64,000 bases of DNA from Streptomyces triticagri (GTDB lineage Bacteria > Actinomycetota > Actinomycetes > Streptomycetales > Streptomycetaceae): contig NZ_QUAK01000149.1 in assembly GCF_003429565.1 (NCBI RefSeq), positions 120,767 through 184,766 of the forward strand, written 5' to 3'. The notes below the pieces were generated by a model. It was given only the letters and a program-made list of their open reading frames with translations, was not told where the DNA came from and ran no database searches. Numbering within the stretch: the first letter of the stretch is position 1; every line of letters begins with the position of its first letter. The position numbers were made by a program, and so were the translations under genes. Positions 25,735 to 34,367 of the stretch are shown here, in pieces.

Positions 25735-27000
25735 GTGTCCTCAACACCCCCTGCACCTCTGCACCTTGCCGTCGCCCTGGACGGCACCGGCTGGCATCCG
25801 GCCTCCTGGCGGGAGCCGGTGGCCCGCCCACGGGAGCTGTTCACCGCCGGATACTGGACCGATCTGGTCGCCGAGGCCGAGCGCGGACTGCTCGACTTCG
25901 TGACCATCGAGGACGGCCTTGGCCTGCAGTCCTCGCACTTCCTCGAGCCGGACGACCGCACCGACCAGGTCCGCGGCCGCCTCGACGCCGTACTGGTCGC
26001 GGCCCGCATCGCCCCGCTGTCCCGGCACATCGGCCTCGTACCGACCGCGGTGGTCACCCACACCGAGCCCTTCCACCTCTCCAAGGCCGTCGCCACCCTC
26101 GACTACGTCAGCGGCGGACGTGCCGGAGTGCGGGTGCAGATCAGCGCCCGCCCCGCCGACGCCGCCCACTTCGGCCGCCGCACCCTCCCGCACATCGACG
26201 GCTACGAGACCCCGGGCGCACGGGAGTCGGTGACCGAGCTCTTCGACGAGGCCGCCGACTACGTGGAGGTGGTGCGCCGGCTCTGGGACAGCTGGGAGGA
26301 CGGAGCGGAGATCAGGGACGCCGCCACCGGCCGGTTCATCGACCGGGACAAGCTGCACTACATCGACTTCGAGAGCCGGCACTTCAGCGTGCGCGGACCG
26401 TCGATCACGCCGCGGCCTCCGCAGGGCCAGCCCGTGGTCAGCTCCCTGGCGCACTGGACCGTGCCGAACCAGCTGGTGGCCCGCCAGGCGGACGTCGGCT
26501 ACATCACTCCGCACGATGCCGAGCAGGCCCGGGCCACGCTGGCCGAGATCCGCGCCGAACAGCGGGCGGCGGGCCGCTCGGCCGAGACCGTGCACGTCTT
26601 CGCCGACCTCGTGGTGTTCCTCGACGACGAGCAGACCACCGCCGAGGCCCGCCGGGACCGCCTCGACTCGGCCGCCGGCGAGCCGTACACCGGCGACGCC
26701 CGCATCTTCGCCGGCACGCCCGCCCAACTGGCCGATCTGCTCGAGGAGTTCCAGTCGGCCGGCCTCACCGGGTTCCGGCTGCGACCGGCCGTACTCGGCC
26801 ACGACCTGCCCGCGATCAGCCGCAGCCTCGTCCCCGAACTCCAGCGCCGCGGACTGTTCCGCCGTGCCTACGAGGCCGACACCCTGCGCGGCCTGCTCGG
26901 CCTGCCCCGCCCCGCTAACCGCTACGCGTCCGGGCCGGACGGACGCGAACCGGCGCCCGAGCCCGTCGCCCCGGCCGCATCCCGCGCCGCCACCGCCTGA
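25735..27000 (+). CDS. LLM-class FMN-dependent monooxygenase (NtaA/SnaA-like)
   Basis: A 421-residue luciferase-like flavin monooxygenase. The TIM-barrel signatures are DLVAEAERGLLDFVTIEDGL near residue 45, AVVTHTEPFHLSKAVATLDY near 105 and SGGRAGVRVQIS near 127; the NtaA-type insertion RFIDRDKLHYIDFESRHF follows near 200. This subgroup attacks C-N and C-S bonds in xenobiotics, siderophore-like chelators and S-substituted cysteines. GGAAGG eight bases before the GTG supports the start. It is the first gene after a leader peptide and overlaps in function with the next gene. A sulfur-scavenging role is inferred from that context. Confidence 0.86.
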   Translation: MSSTPPAPLHLAVALDGTGWHPASWREPVARPRELFTAGYWTDLVAEAERGLLDFVTIEDGLGLQSSHFLEPDDRTDQVRGRLDAVLVAARIAPLSRHIGLVPTAVVTHTEPFHLSKAVATLDYVSGGRAGVRVQISARPADAAHFGRRTLPHIDGYETPGARESVTELFDEAADYVEVVRRLWDSWEDGAEIRDAATGRFIDRDKLHYIDFESRHFSVRGPSITPRPPQGQPVVSSLAHWTVPNQLVARQADVGYITPHDAEQARATLAEIRAEQRAAGRSAETVHVFADLVVFLDDEQTTAEARRDRLDSAAGEPYTGDARIFAGTPAQLADLLEEFQSAGLTGFRLRPAVLGHDLPAISRSLVPELQRRGLFRRAYEADTLRGLLGLPRPANRYASGPDGREPAPEPVAPAASRAATA

Positions 27001-27019
27001 GCCGGAGGACCCCACCACC

Positions 27020-28393
27020 ATGAGCAAACCGCAGAAGCAGATCCATCTGGCCGCGCACTTCCCCGGCGTCAACAACACCACCGTGTGGAGCGACCCGGAG
27101 GCCGGCAGCCACATCGAGTTCAGCTCCTTCGCGCACTTCGCGCGGACCGCCGAACGCGCCAAGTTCGACTTCCTGTTCCTCGCCGAAGGACTCCGCCTGC
27201 GCGAACAGGGCGGCCGGATATACGACTTGGACGTGGTCGGCCGCCCCGACACCTTCACCGTGCTCAGCGCCCTGGCCGCCGTCACCGACCATCTCGGCCT
27301 CACCGGCACCATCAACTCCACCTTCAACGAGCCCTACGAGGTGGCCCGGCAGTTCGCCAGTCTCGACCACCTCTCCGGCGGCCGCTCCGCCTGGAACGTG
27401 GTGACCTCCTGGGACGCCTTCACCGGCGAGAACTTCCGCCGCGGCGGCTTCCTGCCACAGGAGGAGCGCTACTCGCGGGCCCAGGAGTTCCTCGCCACCG
27501 CACACGAGCTCTTCGACTCCTGGCGCGGCGACGAGATCCTCGCCGACCCGGCCGTCGGCGCCTTCCTGCGCGACGCCAAAGCCGGAGCCTTCTCCCACAC
27601 CGGACAGCACTTCGACATCCACGGGCAGTTCAACGTCCCGCGCTCGCCCCAGGGCCGGCCGGTGATCTTCCAGGCCGGTGACTCCGAGGAGGGCCGCGAG
27701 TTCGCCGCCGCCGAGGCGGACGCCATCTTCAGCCGGCACGCCACCCTGGACGCGGGCCGCACCTTCTACGCCGACGTCAAGGGCCGGCTCGCGAGGTACG
27801 GCCGCGGGCCGGACGAGCTCCTGATACTGCCGGCCGCGACCTTCGTACTCGGCGACACCGACGCGGAGGCCCAGGACCTCGCCCGGGAGGTCCGCCGGCA
27901 GCAGGTCAGCGGCGCGACCGCCCTCAAGCACCTGGAGTTCGTCTGGAACCGCGACCTGTCCGGCTACGACCCGGACGGCCCGCTGCCCGACATCGACCCC
28001 GACGTCGGCGAGCACCACATCGCGCGCGGCCGCGCCCAGGTCCGTATGTACCGCGACCCGCTGGCCACGGCCCGCGAATGGCGTGAGCGCGCCGCCGCCA
28101 ACAACTGGTCGATCCGCGATCTGGTCATCGAGACGGGCAACCGGCAGAACTTCGTCGGGTCGGCCGACACCGTCGCACGGACCATCGACGAGCTCGTCCA
28201 GGCGGACGCGAGCGACGGATTCATCCTCGTCCCGCACCTCACACCCGGCGGTCTGGACGTCTTCGCCGACACCGTCGTACCGCTGCTCCAGGAGCGCGGC
28301 GTCTTCCGTACCGAGTACGAGGGCACCACCCTGCGCGACCATCTCGGCCTCGCCCACCCCGACGACCGTACGGGAGCGCGTCACGCCTCCTGA
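27020..28393 (+). CDS. NtaA/DmoA-family FMN-dependent monooxygenase
   Basis: A 457-residue class C flavin monooxygenase of the NtaA/SnaA/DszA/DmoA group. Characteristic features are AAHFPGVNNTTVW near residue 11, FDFLFLAEGLRLRE near 50, the SFNEPYEVARQFASLDHLSG-type segment near 105, SAWNVVTSWDAFTGENF near 130 and PVIFQAGDSEEGREFAA near 220. Bacillus YxeK and CmoJ, which oxidise N-acetyl S-substituted cysteines, belong to the same subgroup. It follows its neighbour by 19 bases with GGAGG upstream, clearly one operon. The leader peptide upstream and the sulfur genes further on suggest a role in desulfurisation. Confidence 0.88.
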   Translation: MSKPQKQIHLAAHFPGVNNTTVWSDPEAGSHIEFSSFAHFARTAERAKFDFLFLAEGLRLREQGGRIYDLDVVGRPDTFTVLSALAAVTDHLGLTGTINSTFNEPYEVARQFASLDHLSGGRSAWNVVTSWDAFTGENFRRGGFLPQEERYSRAQEFLATAHELFDSWRGDEILADPAVGAFLRDAKAGAFSHTGQHFDIHGQFNVPRSPQGRPVIFQAGDSEEGREFAAAEADAIFSRHATLDAGRTFYADVKGRLARYGRGPDELLILPAATFVLGDTDAEAQDLAREVRRQQVSGATALKHLEFVWNRDLSGYDPDGPLPDIDPDVGEHHIARGRAQVRMYRDPLATAREWRERAAANNWSIRDLVIETGNRQNFVGSADTVARTIDELVQADASDGFILVPHLTPGGLDVFADTVVPLLQERGVFRTEYEGTTLRDHLGLAHPDDRTGARHAS

Positions 28394-28440
28394 CCGCAGC
28401 GCGGTGGAGGGCCGTTTCCGGTGACGGACGGACCGCATGG

Positions 28441-29703
28441 ATGATCGGGGGTGTGTTCCTCGCAAGTCTGTCCGTCGCGGCGCTCGCCGTGGTCCTGGTG
28501 GGCGCCGTCGTCCGACCCTTCGGGAAGCCGGAGGCGGTGTTCGCGATACCCGCGGCCGCGCTGGTGGTGGCCACGGGTGCGATACCGCTCGACGACGTGC
28601 GCGAGGAGGCCGCCCGGCTCGGTCCTGTCGTCGGCTTTCTCGCGGCCGTCCTGGTGCTCGCCAGACTCTGCGACGACGAGGGGCTGTTCCGCGTGTGCGG
28701 GGCCTGGATGGCCCGGCGTGCGCGGCGCGAGCCCCGTCGCCTCCTCGGCGCCGTCTTCGCGTTCGCCGCGCTGATCACCGCCGCGCTCAGCCTGGACGCC
28801 ACCGTGGTCCTGCTCACGCCGGTGGTGTTCGCCACCGCCCGCCGTATGGGCGCCCGCGCCGGCCCGCATGTCTACGCCGCCGGCCATCTGGCGAACTCGG
28901 CGTCCCTGCTGCTCCCCGTGTCCAACCTCACCAACCTGCTCGCGTACAGCGCCGCCGGACTGAGCTTCACCCGCTTCGCAGCCCTGATGGCCCTGCCGTG
29001 GCTTGCGGCGATCGCGGTCGAGTACGCCGTGCTGCGCCGCCACTTCGCCGCAGATCTGGCAGCGCCCACCGCCACGCGGGACCAGCAGCAGGAACCCGTC
29101 GCGCTGCCGCTGTTCGCGCTGATCACCGTCGCCGCCACGCTCATCGGATTCGCCGTCGCCTCCGCCTGCGGCATCGACCCGGCCTGGGCGGCAGCGGCCG
29201 GCGCCACGGTGCTCGGCATACGCGCACTGGCCCGGCGAGCCACCACGCCCAGGGTGCTGCTGCGCGCCGCCGACCTGCCCTTCCTCGCGTTCGTACTCGC
29301 CCTCGGCATCGTGGTCCGCGCCGTGCTCGACCACGGACTCGGAGATGTGCTCGGTGCGCTACTGCCGGACGGCAGCACGCTGCCGGCGCTGCTCGCGATC
29401 GCCGCCGTCGCCGCCCTGCTCGCGAATCTGATCAACAACCTGCCGGCCGTACTCGCCCTGCTGCCACCGGCCGCCGCCGGCGGTCCCGGACCCGTCCTCG
29501 CGGTGCTCATCGGCGTCAACATCGGCCCGAACCTGACCTACGCGGGCTCCCTGGCCACCCTCCTGTGGCGCCGGATCGCCCAACGCCACGGCTACGAGGT
29601 ACGGCTCGGCGAGTTCACCCGGCTCGGGCTGCTCACCGTGCCCGGCGCGCTCCTCGCCGCGACCACCGCCCTGTGGGTGGCGCTGCGGACGCTCGGCAGC
29701 TGA
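28441..29703 (+). CDS. ArsB/SLC13-type membrane carrier
   Basis: A 420-residue membrane protein with about ten to eleven helices, of the ArsB/ion transporter superfamily. Visible are the paired motifs SLDATVVLLTPVVFATAR near residue 118, LANSASLLLPVSNLTNLL near 152, and in the second half LLANLINNLPAVLALLPPAA near 320 and IGVNIGPNLTYAGSLATLL near 355. Members export arsenite or move inorganic and carboxylate anions. There is no arsenic resistance gene nearby; instead it lies 47 bases after two flavin monooxygenases, so it may handle an oxidised product such as sulfite. That is a guess. The ATG has only a weak ribosome site. Confidence 0.8.
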   Translation: MIGGVFLASLSVAALAVVLVGAVVRPFGKPEAVFAIPAAALVVATGAIPLDDVREEAARLGPVVGFLAAVLVLARLCDDEGLFRVCGAWMARRARREPRRLLGAVFAFAALITAALSLDATVVLLTPVVFATARRMGARAGPHVYAAGHLANSASLLLPVSNLTNLLAYSAAGLSFTRFAALMALPWLAAIAVEYAVLRRHFAADLAAPTATRDQQQEPVALPLFALITVAATLIGFAVASACGIDPAWAAAAGATVLGIRALARRATTPRVLLRAADLPFLAFVLALGIVVRAVLDHGLGDVLGALLPDGSTLPALLAIAAVAALLANLINNLPAVLALLPPAAAGGPGPVLAVLIGVNIGPNLTYAGSLATLLWRRIAQRHGYEVRLGEFTRLGLLTVPGALLAATTALWVALRTLGS

Positions 29704-29716
29704 CACATGGCGCCGT

Positions 29717-31669
29717 TCAGCCGTCCGAAGCAGCGGCCCGCGCCCTGCTCAGCGTGCGCAGCAGCCGCCTCGCCACCGCATCGTTCTGCCGGAAGGCCGG
29801 GGCATCGGTGCGCGGCCGGGCGAAGGCGGCGATGGCGCGGCTGTTGGTCGGTGCGCCGAGCGCGATACGCCGCGGATGCGGCCGGCCGAGGCGTGGATCG
29901 CGCAGATGCGCATCGGCGGGGGAGACGTCCACGAGGCCCGAACGGTGAGTGCCTTCGGCATCCGATACGACCTCCTCGGCTATCGCGCCCGCCGCCAACA
30001 GGTCGCGCAGCAGAGGGCTCTCGGTGCGCTGCAGCGACGACCTCGGCAGATACGCCTCGATCAGCGCCGTCGCCCGGGTGACGTGCCCGGGCACGGTCGG
30101 GCTGGTCGCGGTGAAGGTCCCGGTCGCCTCGTCCGTACCGACCCGGATGTCCGCACCGACGAAACGGACGATCCCGGCCCGGGACAGCGCGAGCAGCTGC
30201 CGCAGCCGGAATCCGGGCGGACCGGAGGCGAGAAAGCTGAAGAACCCCTGCCACCAGCCGTCGAGGTCCTCCCCGATGGACCGCGCGCTCAGCCTGCCCT
30301 CGGCCACCACCCGAGGCAGCTGCCCGTAGATCGAGAGCAGTGCGAGGAACGCACCCAGGTCGGCGCTGAACTCCTCGTCCTCCCGGCGGTCGACGTCCTC
30401 GGCGATGTACGTGCGCAGGCCGGCCTGGAACTCCTCGGCGGAGGCGAAGACCCGCCCCGCGAGCGGCCGGTCCAGGGCCTCGAAGTCGAGCCGGTCCACC
30501 GGATCGGGCACTCCCTTCGCCACCAGCGATGCCATGTCCGGCTCGTACCAGTCGAGCCGGTCGTACGCCGCGAGGAACTCCGGCCAGGGCATGGCGGTGC
30601 GCTCGGGGTGGGCGTGGAACAGCTCGTGATAGTGGCCGAAGCCGATCTCCTTGGCCATCAAAGGCCACAGATCGCGCCGCAGATCGAGCGGCCGCTCCTC
30701 GGCGAGCAGCTCGTCCACCGCATCCGCCCCGAAGTAGCGGGGCAGCGGCGCGCGCGGCCCGCGCAGCCGGTAGCGGGTCTTCGCGTGGTACGGCACCCCG
30801 CGCCGCGAACCGGCGTGGATCACCGGCTCACGCCCCGACGGCAGATAGCTGAGCGTGCCGTCGGACTCGGTGCGGAACCGGCCGCCCCGCCCCTCGGTGA
30901 GCAGCGCCACCAGATCGATGAAGGCGAGCCCGAGACCACGCAGGACGACCGGCTCACCGGCCCGGACCCCGGACAGATCGGCGTCCGCGGAGAACTCCGG
31001 CGGGAGATGGAAGCGACCGTGCCGCCGGGCGAAGTCGGCGTTCGCCTCGTGCTCGGCCGGCGGCGCGGAGCCGAGATGCCCCAGGGCAAGCACGACCAGA
31101 TCGGCGGTGAGCGGCTGCGCGCGGTCGGCGAGGTGGACCTGCTGCGGCCCGTTGGGAGGTCCGGTGACGGCGTTCGCCGTGGTGCGGTGCCAGTCGACCG
31201 TCACCGACGGCGGCAGTTCGCCGATCGCGCGCCGGAACACCCAGTCCAGATAGGCGCTCTGGGCCCGGCGGGTGGGGAAGTCACTGCTCGCCAGGTCACG
31301 CAGCTCTGCCAGCACATCCGGGTCGGCCGGCTCCTCGTACGGCTCGTGCCGCGGGCCCGACCCCGCGAACTGCGCCGCCCACTCGGCGAGCGAGGGACCG
31401 GGCCGCACGGGCCCCTCGACCGTCGACGACTCGTCCGTGAAGAGCGTCACGTCCTCGGCCATCGAGTTCATCCGCAGCAGCGGCGACTGCGCGTGCCGCC
31501 ATATCCGGCCCGGCCCCGGCGGATGCGGGTCCACCAGATGGATCTTCAACTGCCGTGTGCCGTCCCAGAGTTCGGGCGCGTTCGCGGCAATGCGCTCCAG
31601 CAGCCCGGTGGTGCGCGGGCCCGCGCCCACGACGACCAGTACGGCCCGGTCCGCCGGGTCGGCGCTCAC
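29717..31669 (-). CDS. FAD/NAD(P)-binding protein coupled to an amino-acid permease
   Basis: A 650-residue flavoprotein with an N-terminal NAD_binding_9-type Rossmann fold (VLVVVGAGPRTTGLLERI at residues 8-25). Further supports are HLVDPHPPGPGRIW near 45, RMNSMAEDVTLFTDES, LTADLVVLALGHLGS near 185 and GLGLAFIDLVALLTEGRGG near 240. The C-terminal half is mostly helical and unassigned. Its GTG start overlaps the permease stop (GTGA), so it is translationally coupled to that transport gene. The group is poorly characterised, though some members sit beside amino-acid ABC transporters. A redox step on an imported sulfur amino acid is inferred. It converges on the ArsB-like gene, 13 bases away. Confidence 0.78.
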   Translation of the reverse strand: MSADPADRAVLVVVGAGPRTTGLLERIAANAPELWDGTRQLKIHLVDPHPPGPGRIWRHAQSPLLRMNSMAEDVTLFTDESSTVEGPVRPGPSLAEWAAQFAGSGPRHEPYEEPADPDVLAELRDLASSDFPTRRAQSAYLDWVFRRAIGELPPSVTVDWHRTTANAVTGPPNGPQQVHLADRAQPLTADLVVLALGHLGSAPPAEHEANADFARRHGRFHLPPEFSADADLSGVRAGEPVVLRGLGLAFIDLVALLTEGRGGRFRTESDGTLSYLPSGREPVIHAGSRRGVPYHAKTRYRLRGPRAPLPRYFGADAVDELLAEERPLDLRRDLWPLMAKEIGFGHYHELFHAHPERTAMPWPEFLAAYDRLDWYEPDMASLVAKGVPDPVDRLDFEALDRPLAGRVFASAEEFQAGLRTYIAEDVDRREDEEFSADLGAFLALLSIYGQLPRVVAEGRLSARSIGEDLDGWWQGFFSFLASGPPGFRLRQLLALSRAGIVRFVGADIRVGTDEATGTFTATSPTVPGHVTRATALIEAYLPRSSLQRTESPLLRDLLAAGAIAEEVVSDAEGTHRSGLVDVSPADAHLRDPRLGRPHPRRIALGAPTNSRAIAAFARPRTDAPAFRQNDAVARRLLRTLSRARAAASDG

Positions 31670-32643
31670 TGCTTGCCGCCGGGCGTCCCCCGGCGTGCGG
31701 ACAGCCGACCGATCCGACGCCGTACCCGCTGCACCGGAGTGGGCGGCAGCGCGGCGGACGTCCCGCGTGCGTAGTGCCGCTCCACATAGAACTGCCCGAC
31801 GCTCAGCACCGTGGTGACCGCGATGTACCAGACGGTCGCGACAAGCAGCAGCGGGATGACCTGGTACGTCTGGTTGTAGATCAACTGGACCGAGTAGAGC
31901 AGGTCGTGCACGGCGAGCACGCTCACGATGCTGGTGCCCTTGAGGGTGCCGATCAGCATGTTGCCCGCCGTCGGCACGATGGACCGCATCGCCTGCGGGA
32001 CGACGATCCGGCGCAGGGTGCGCCAACGGCTCAGACCGAGCGCCTGCGCCGCCTGGGTCTGACCGGGCTCCACGGACAGGATCCCGCCGCGCACCACCTC
32101 GGCGGCGTACGCGGCCTCGTGCAGGGTCAGTCCGATCACCGCGGTCAGCGTCGGCCCGAGCAGATTGACCGTCTGCACGGAGAAGAACTCCGGGCCGTAC
32201 GGGATGCCGAGGCCGATCGTCGGATACAGGGCGCCGATATTGAACCAGAACAGCAGCTGCACGAGCAGCGGGGTGGAGCGGAACACCCAGACGAAGCCCC
32301 AACTGATGGTCTGCAGCACCGGGTTGGCGGACAGCCGCATCACCGCGAGCGGGATGCCGAGCAGAAAGCCGAGCACCATCACCAGACCGGTGAGCCACAG
32401 AGTGAGCAGCAGTCCGTCCAGGACCGCGGCGGTGGTGAAGTAGCGGCCCACCACATCCCACTGGAAGGCGTCGTTGCGCGCCACGGAGTGCGCGGCGAAG
32501 GCGACGAGCGCCAGCGCGAGGGCCCCGGTGAGCCGCCGGCCCAGGTGCCGGCGCGGCACGATACGGGGCGCGTCGTCCTTGCCGGACGCGGCTGGCGGGG
32601 AGGAGCCGGCGCGCGGCGGGCCGACGTCGGAGAGAGTGGCCAT
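31666..32643 (-). CDS. Polar/sulfur amino-acid ABC transporter permease
   Basis: A 325-residue permease of the His/Glu/Gln/Arg/opine family. A hydrophilic tail of about 35 residues precedes the helices. Typical family text is VFRSTPLLVQLLFWFNIGA near residue 115, LTLHEAAYAAEVVRGGIL near 165 and the coupling helix ALGLSRWRTLRRIVVPQAM near 200. It is closely similar to the permease encoded divergently at 35946-36989, and no ATPase gene accompanies it, so the two permeases probably form one heterodimeric channel. I chose the ATG at 32643 because GGAG lies nine bases upstream; a GTG at 32670 is less likely. Confidence 0.88.
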   Translation of the reverse strand: MATLSDVGPPRAGSSPPAASGKDDAPRIVPRRHLGRRLTGALALALVAFAAHSVARNDAFQWDVVGRYFTTAAVLDGLLLTLWLTGLVMVLGFLLGIPLAVMRLSANPVLQTISWGFVWVFRSTPLLVQLLFWFNIGALYPTIGLGIPYGPEFFSVQTVNLLGPTLTAVIGLTLHEAAYAAEVVRGGILSVEPGQTQAAQALGLSRWRTLRRIVVPQAMRSIVPTAGNMLIGTLKGTSIVSVLAVHDLLYSVQLIYNQTYQVIPLLLVATVWYIAVTTVLSVGQFYVERHYARGTSAALPPTPVQRVRRRIGRLSARRGTPGGKQ

Positions 32644-32685
32644 CGAGGGATCTCCGCAGGGGGAAGTCACGGGCGTCTGAGTGGG

Positions 32686-32736
32686 TCACGCGCCGCGTCC
32701 CTCAACGCAGCCGGAGCAGCGGTCCGCGCAGTGCAC
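32686..32736 (-). CDS. Candidate cysteine-rich upstream ORF
   Basis: A 16-codon ORF, GTG start, whose peptide contains CADRCSGC, three cysteines in eight residues. GGAG lies ten bases upstream, and a TTGACA/TACGCT promoter about 15 bases further on would transcribe it. It ends 43 bases before the permease start. Poly-cysteine ORFs that control downstream sulfur genes by attenuation are known in actinobacteria. No HIDL core is present, so it would be a different type from its divergent neighbour. It may be chance. Confidence 0.38.
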   Translation of the reverse strand: MHCADRCSGCVEGRGA

Positions 32737-32757
32737 GGACAGGCGGCTCCGTGCCCG

Positions 32758-32788
32758 AGCGTAGGCGCCCGCAGCGGCCGACTGTCAA
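32758..32788 (-). promoter_or_regulatory. Promoter of the permease/FAD operon
   Basis: On the minus strand, TTGACA (32788-32783) and TACGCT (32763-32758) with a 19-base spacer; the start of transcription would be near 32751, upstream of the cysteine-rich ORF. Confidence 0.5.
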
Positions 32789-32868
32789 TCGCCCGGGGCA
32801 GGTTGCAAAGTGCTGTACACACCCGCGCAACACGCCCGCACGGTACGGGTCCGGCATCCGGTCGCCGC

Positions 32869-32897
32869 TTGACGGCAGCGCGGACGTACTGCTCAAT
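32869..32897 (+). promoter_or_regulatory. Promoter of the salvage operon
   Basis: TTGACG (32869-32874) and CTCAAT (32892-32897) are 17 bases apart. Transcription would start near 32904, just before the second in-frame ATG (32905) of the leader peptide, so the leader could be translated from a leaderless mRNA as proposed for ssu. Confidence 0.45.
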
Positions 32898-32982
32898 GAC
32901 ACACATGAACGCCCAGGAACGCTTGGTCTCGCGCGACCACATCGACTTCGGTCGAGTGTGGTCCGCCGCGTGTTGCGCCTGA
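32896..32982 (+). CDS. HIDL-type leader peptide upstream of the S-cysteine salvage operon
   Basis: A 28-codon ORF, or 25 codons from the ATG at 32905. Its core RDHIDFGRVWSAACCA corresponds to the other leader peptides (HIDLLRV), with Phe-Gly replacing Leu-Leu, and ends in two adjacent cysteines before the last alanine. It lies 254 bases upstream of the first operon gene. Adjacent cysteine codons near the end fit a ribosome-stalling sensor of cysteine supply. Sensing and mechanism are inferred; the peptide similarity is seen directly. Confidence 0.78.
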   Translation: MTHMNAQERLVSRDHIDFGRVWSAACCA

Positions 32983-33236
32983 TCCGGCAGTGCGGGTGCC
33001 CCGGCACCCGGTAGGGGCGGCGGGACCCCGTTCTTCTCTCCCGTCCGGTGACCGGTCCTTCCCTCCTTCGGATGGCCGCCTGGTGCGGTGACCCCGTCGA
33101 GGGCCGGGCTCCCACTTCATCCTCCGACGGACGGCGCGTGCCCACGTGCCGCGGCTCGTCCTCGTCAACTCCTGCCGTACGCCGCCGCGTTCACCCGCGG
33201 CCGGCCGGAGCACGCATAGCGAAAGGCCATTCACCC
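32983..33236 (+). promoter_or_regulatory. Long leader region with hairpin and pyrimidine-rich tract
   Basis: No gene lies in these 254 bases. Soon after the peptide stop, GGGTGC/GCACCC forms a tight hairpin (about 32992-33007). From about 33030 to 33065 the coding strand is rich in C and T, as expected of a rut-like tract. AAAGG at 33221-33226 is the ribosome site of the next gene. Confidence 0.45.
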
Positions 33237-34367
33237 ATGCCTGTGGAGTTCCTCGGCATAGCCGCGACCAATGACGGCTCGGAGACCGCCGTACGGTCCG
33301 GTCCCGCCTTCGACAAGGAGTACACACTGCGCCTGGGCCGGGCGCACGAGGACCACGGCTGGGACCGCGTCCTGTTCGCCTACGGCTCCGGCTCGCCCGA
33401 CCCCGCACCGGCCGCCGCGTATCTCGCGAGCCGGCTCGACAAGCTGCAGATCCTGCTCGCCCACCGGCCCAACGTGTCGTACCCCACCTACGCGGCCAAG
33501 ACCTTCGCGACCCTGGACCGGATCAGCGACGGCCGCCTCACCGTGCACTTCATCACCGGCGGCAACGACCACGAACAGCAGCGCGAGGGCGACACCCTCA
33601 CCAAGGACGAGCGCTACGCCCGCACCCGCGAGTACATCCGGATCGTCAAGAAGATCTGGACCAACCACGAGCCCTTCGACCACGAGGGCGAGCACTACCG
33701 GTTCCACGACTTCGTCAGCGACGTCTTCCCCGTGCAGCAGCCCCGACCGAACGTGTCGTTCGGCGGCTCCTCACCCGCGGCCCACGCGGCCGGCGGCGCC
33801 GAGGCAGACATCTACGCCCTGTGGGGCGAGCCCCTTGCGAGGACCGCAGAACAGATCGAGCAGGTCAAGGCCGCCGCCCGGGCCGCCGGCCGCACCGAAC
33901 TCCCGCGCATCCAGGTCGCGTTCCGGCCGATCATCGCCCCGACCGAGGAGCTCGCCTGGGAGAAGGCGCACCGCACGGTCGGCGCGATCCGCGAGCGCCG
34001 CGAGCAGACCCTCAAGCCGCGCCACCGCACCGGCGGCGCCCCGGAGAACACCGGTGCCCAGCGACTGATCGCCATCGCGGAGGCGGGCGAACGCTACGAC
34101 CGCGCCCTGTGGACCCCGACCGCCGCCGCCACCGGTGGCGCGGGCAATTCCAACGCCCTGGTCGGCACCCCCGAGACGGTCGCCCAGGCCCTGCTCGACT
34201 ACTACGACCTGGGCGTCGACATCCTCTCGGCCCGCGGCTACGACCTGCTCGGCGACGCCATCGACTTCGGCCGGCACGTCATCCCGATCGTCCGCGAGGA
34301 GGTCGCCAAGCGCGACGCCGAGAAGTCCGCCCGCGGACCGGAGACCCTCGCGGCGGCCGGCGCATGA
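33237..34367 (+). CDS. LLM-class flavin-dependent monooxygenase (SsuD/YtmO-like)
   Basis: A 376-residue luciferase-like monooxygenase. It shows HEDHGWDRVLFAYGSGSPD near residue 38, the SsuD-like LLAHRPNVSYPTYAAKTFAT near 75, SDGRLTVHFITGGND near 98, and NVSFGGSSPAAHAAGGAEAD near 178. SsuD relatives desulfonate alkyl sulfonates, but in this operon, with a GNAT and an amino-acid ABC system, the counterpart is more likely YtmO/CmoO, which acts on S-substituted cysteine derivatives. It is the first gene of a seven-gene run, and its stop overlaps the GNAT start (ATGA). Confidence 0.87.
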   Translation: MPVEFLGIAATNDGSETAVRSGPAFDKEYTLRLGRAHEDHGWDRVLFAYGSGSPDPAPAAAYLASRLDKLQILLAHRPNVSYPTYAAKTFATLDRISDGRLTVHFITGGNDHEQQREGDTLTKDERYARTREYIRIVKKIWTNHEPFDHEGEHYRFHDFVSDVFPVQQPRPNVSFGGSSPAAHAAGGAEADIYALWGEPLARTAEQIEQVKAAARAAGRTELPRIQVAFRPIIAPTEELAWEKAHRTVGAIRERREQTLKPRHRTGGAPENTGAQRLIAIAEAGERYDRALWTPTAAATGGAGNSNALVGTPETVAQALLDYYDLGVDILSARGYDLLGDAIDFGRHVIPIVREEVAKRDAEKSARGPETLAAAGA

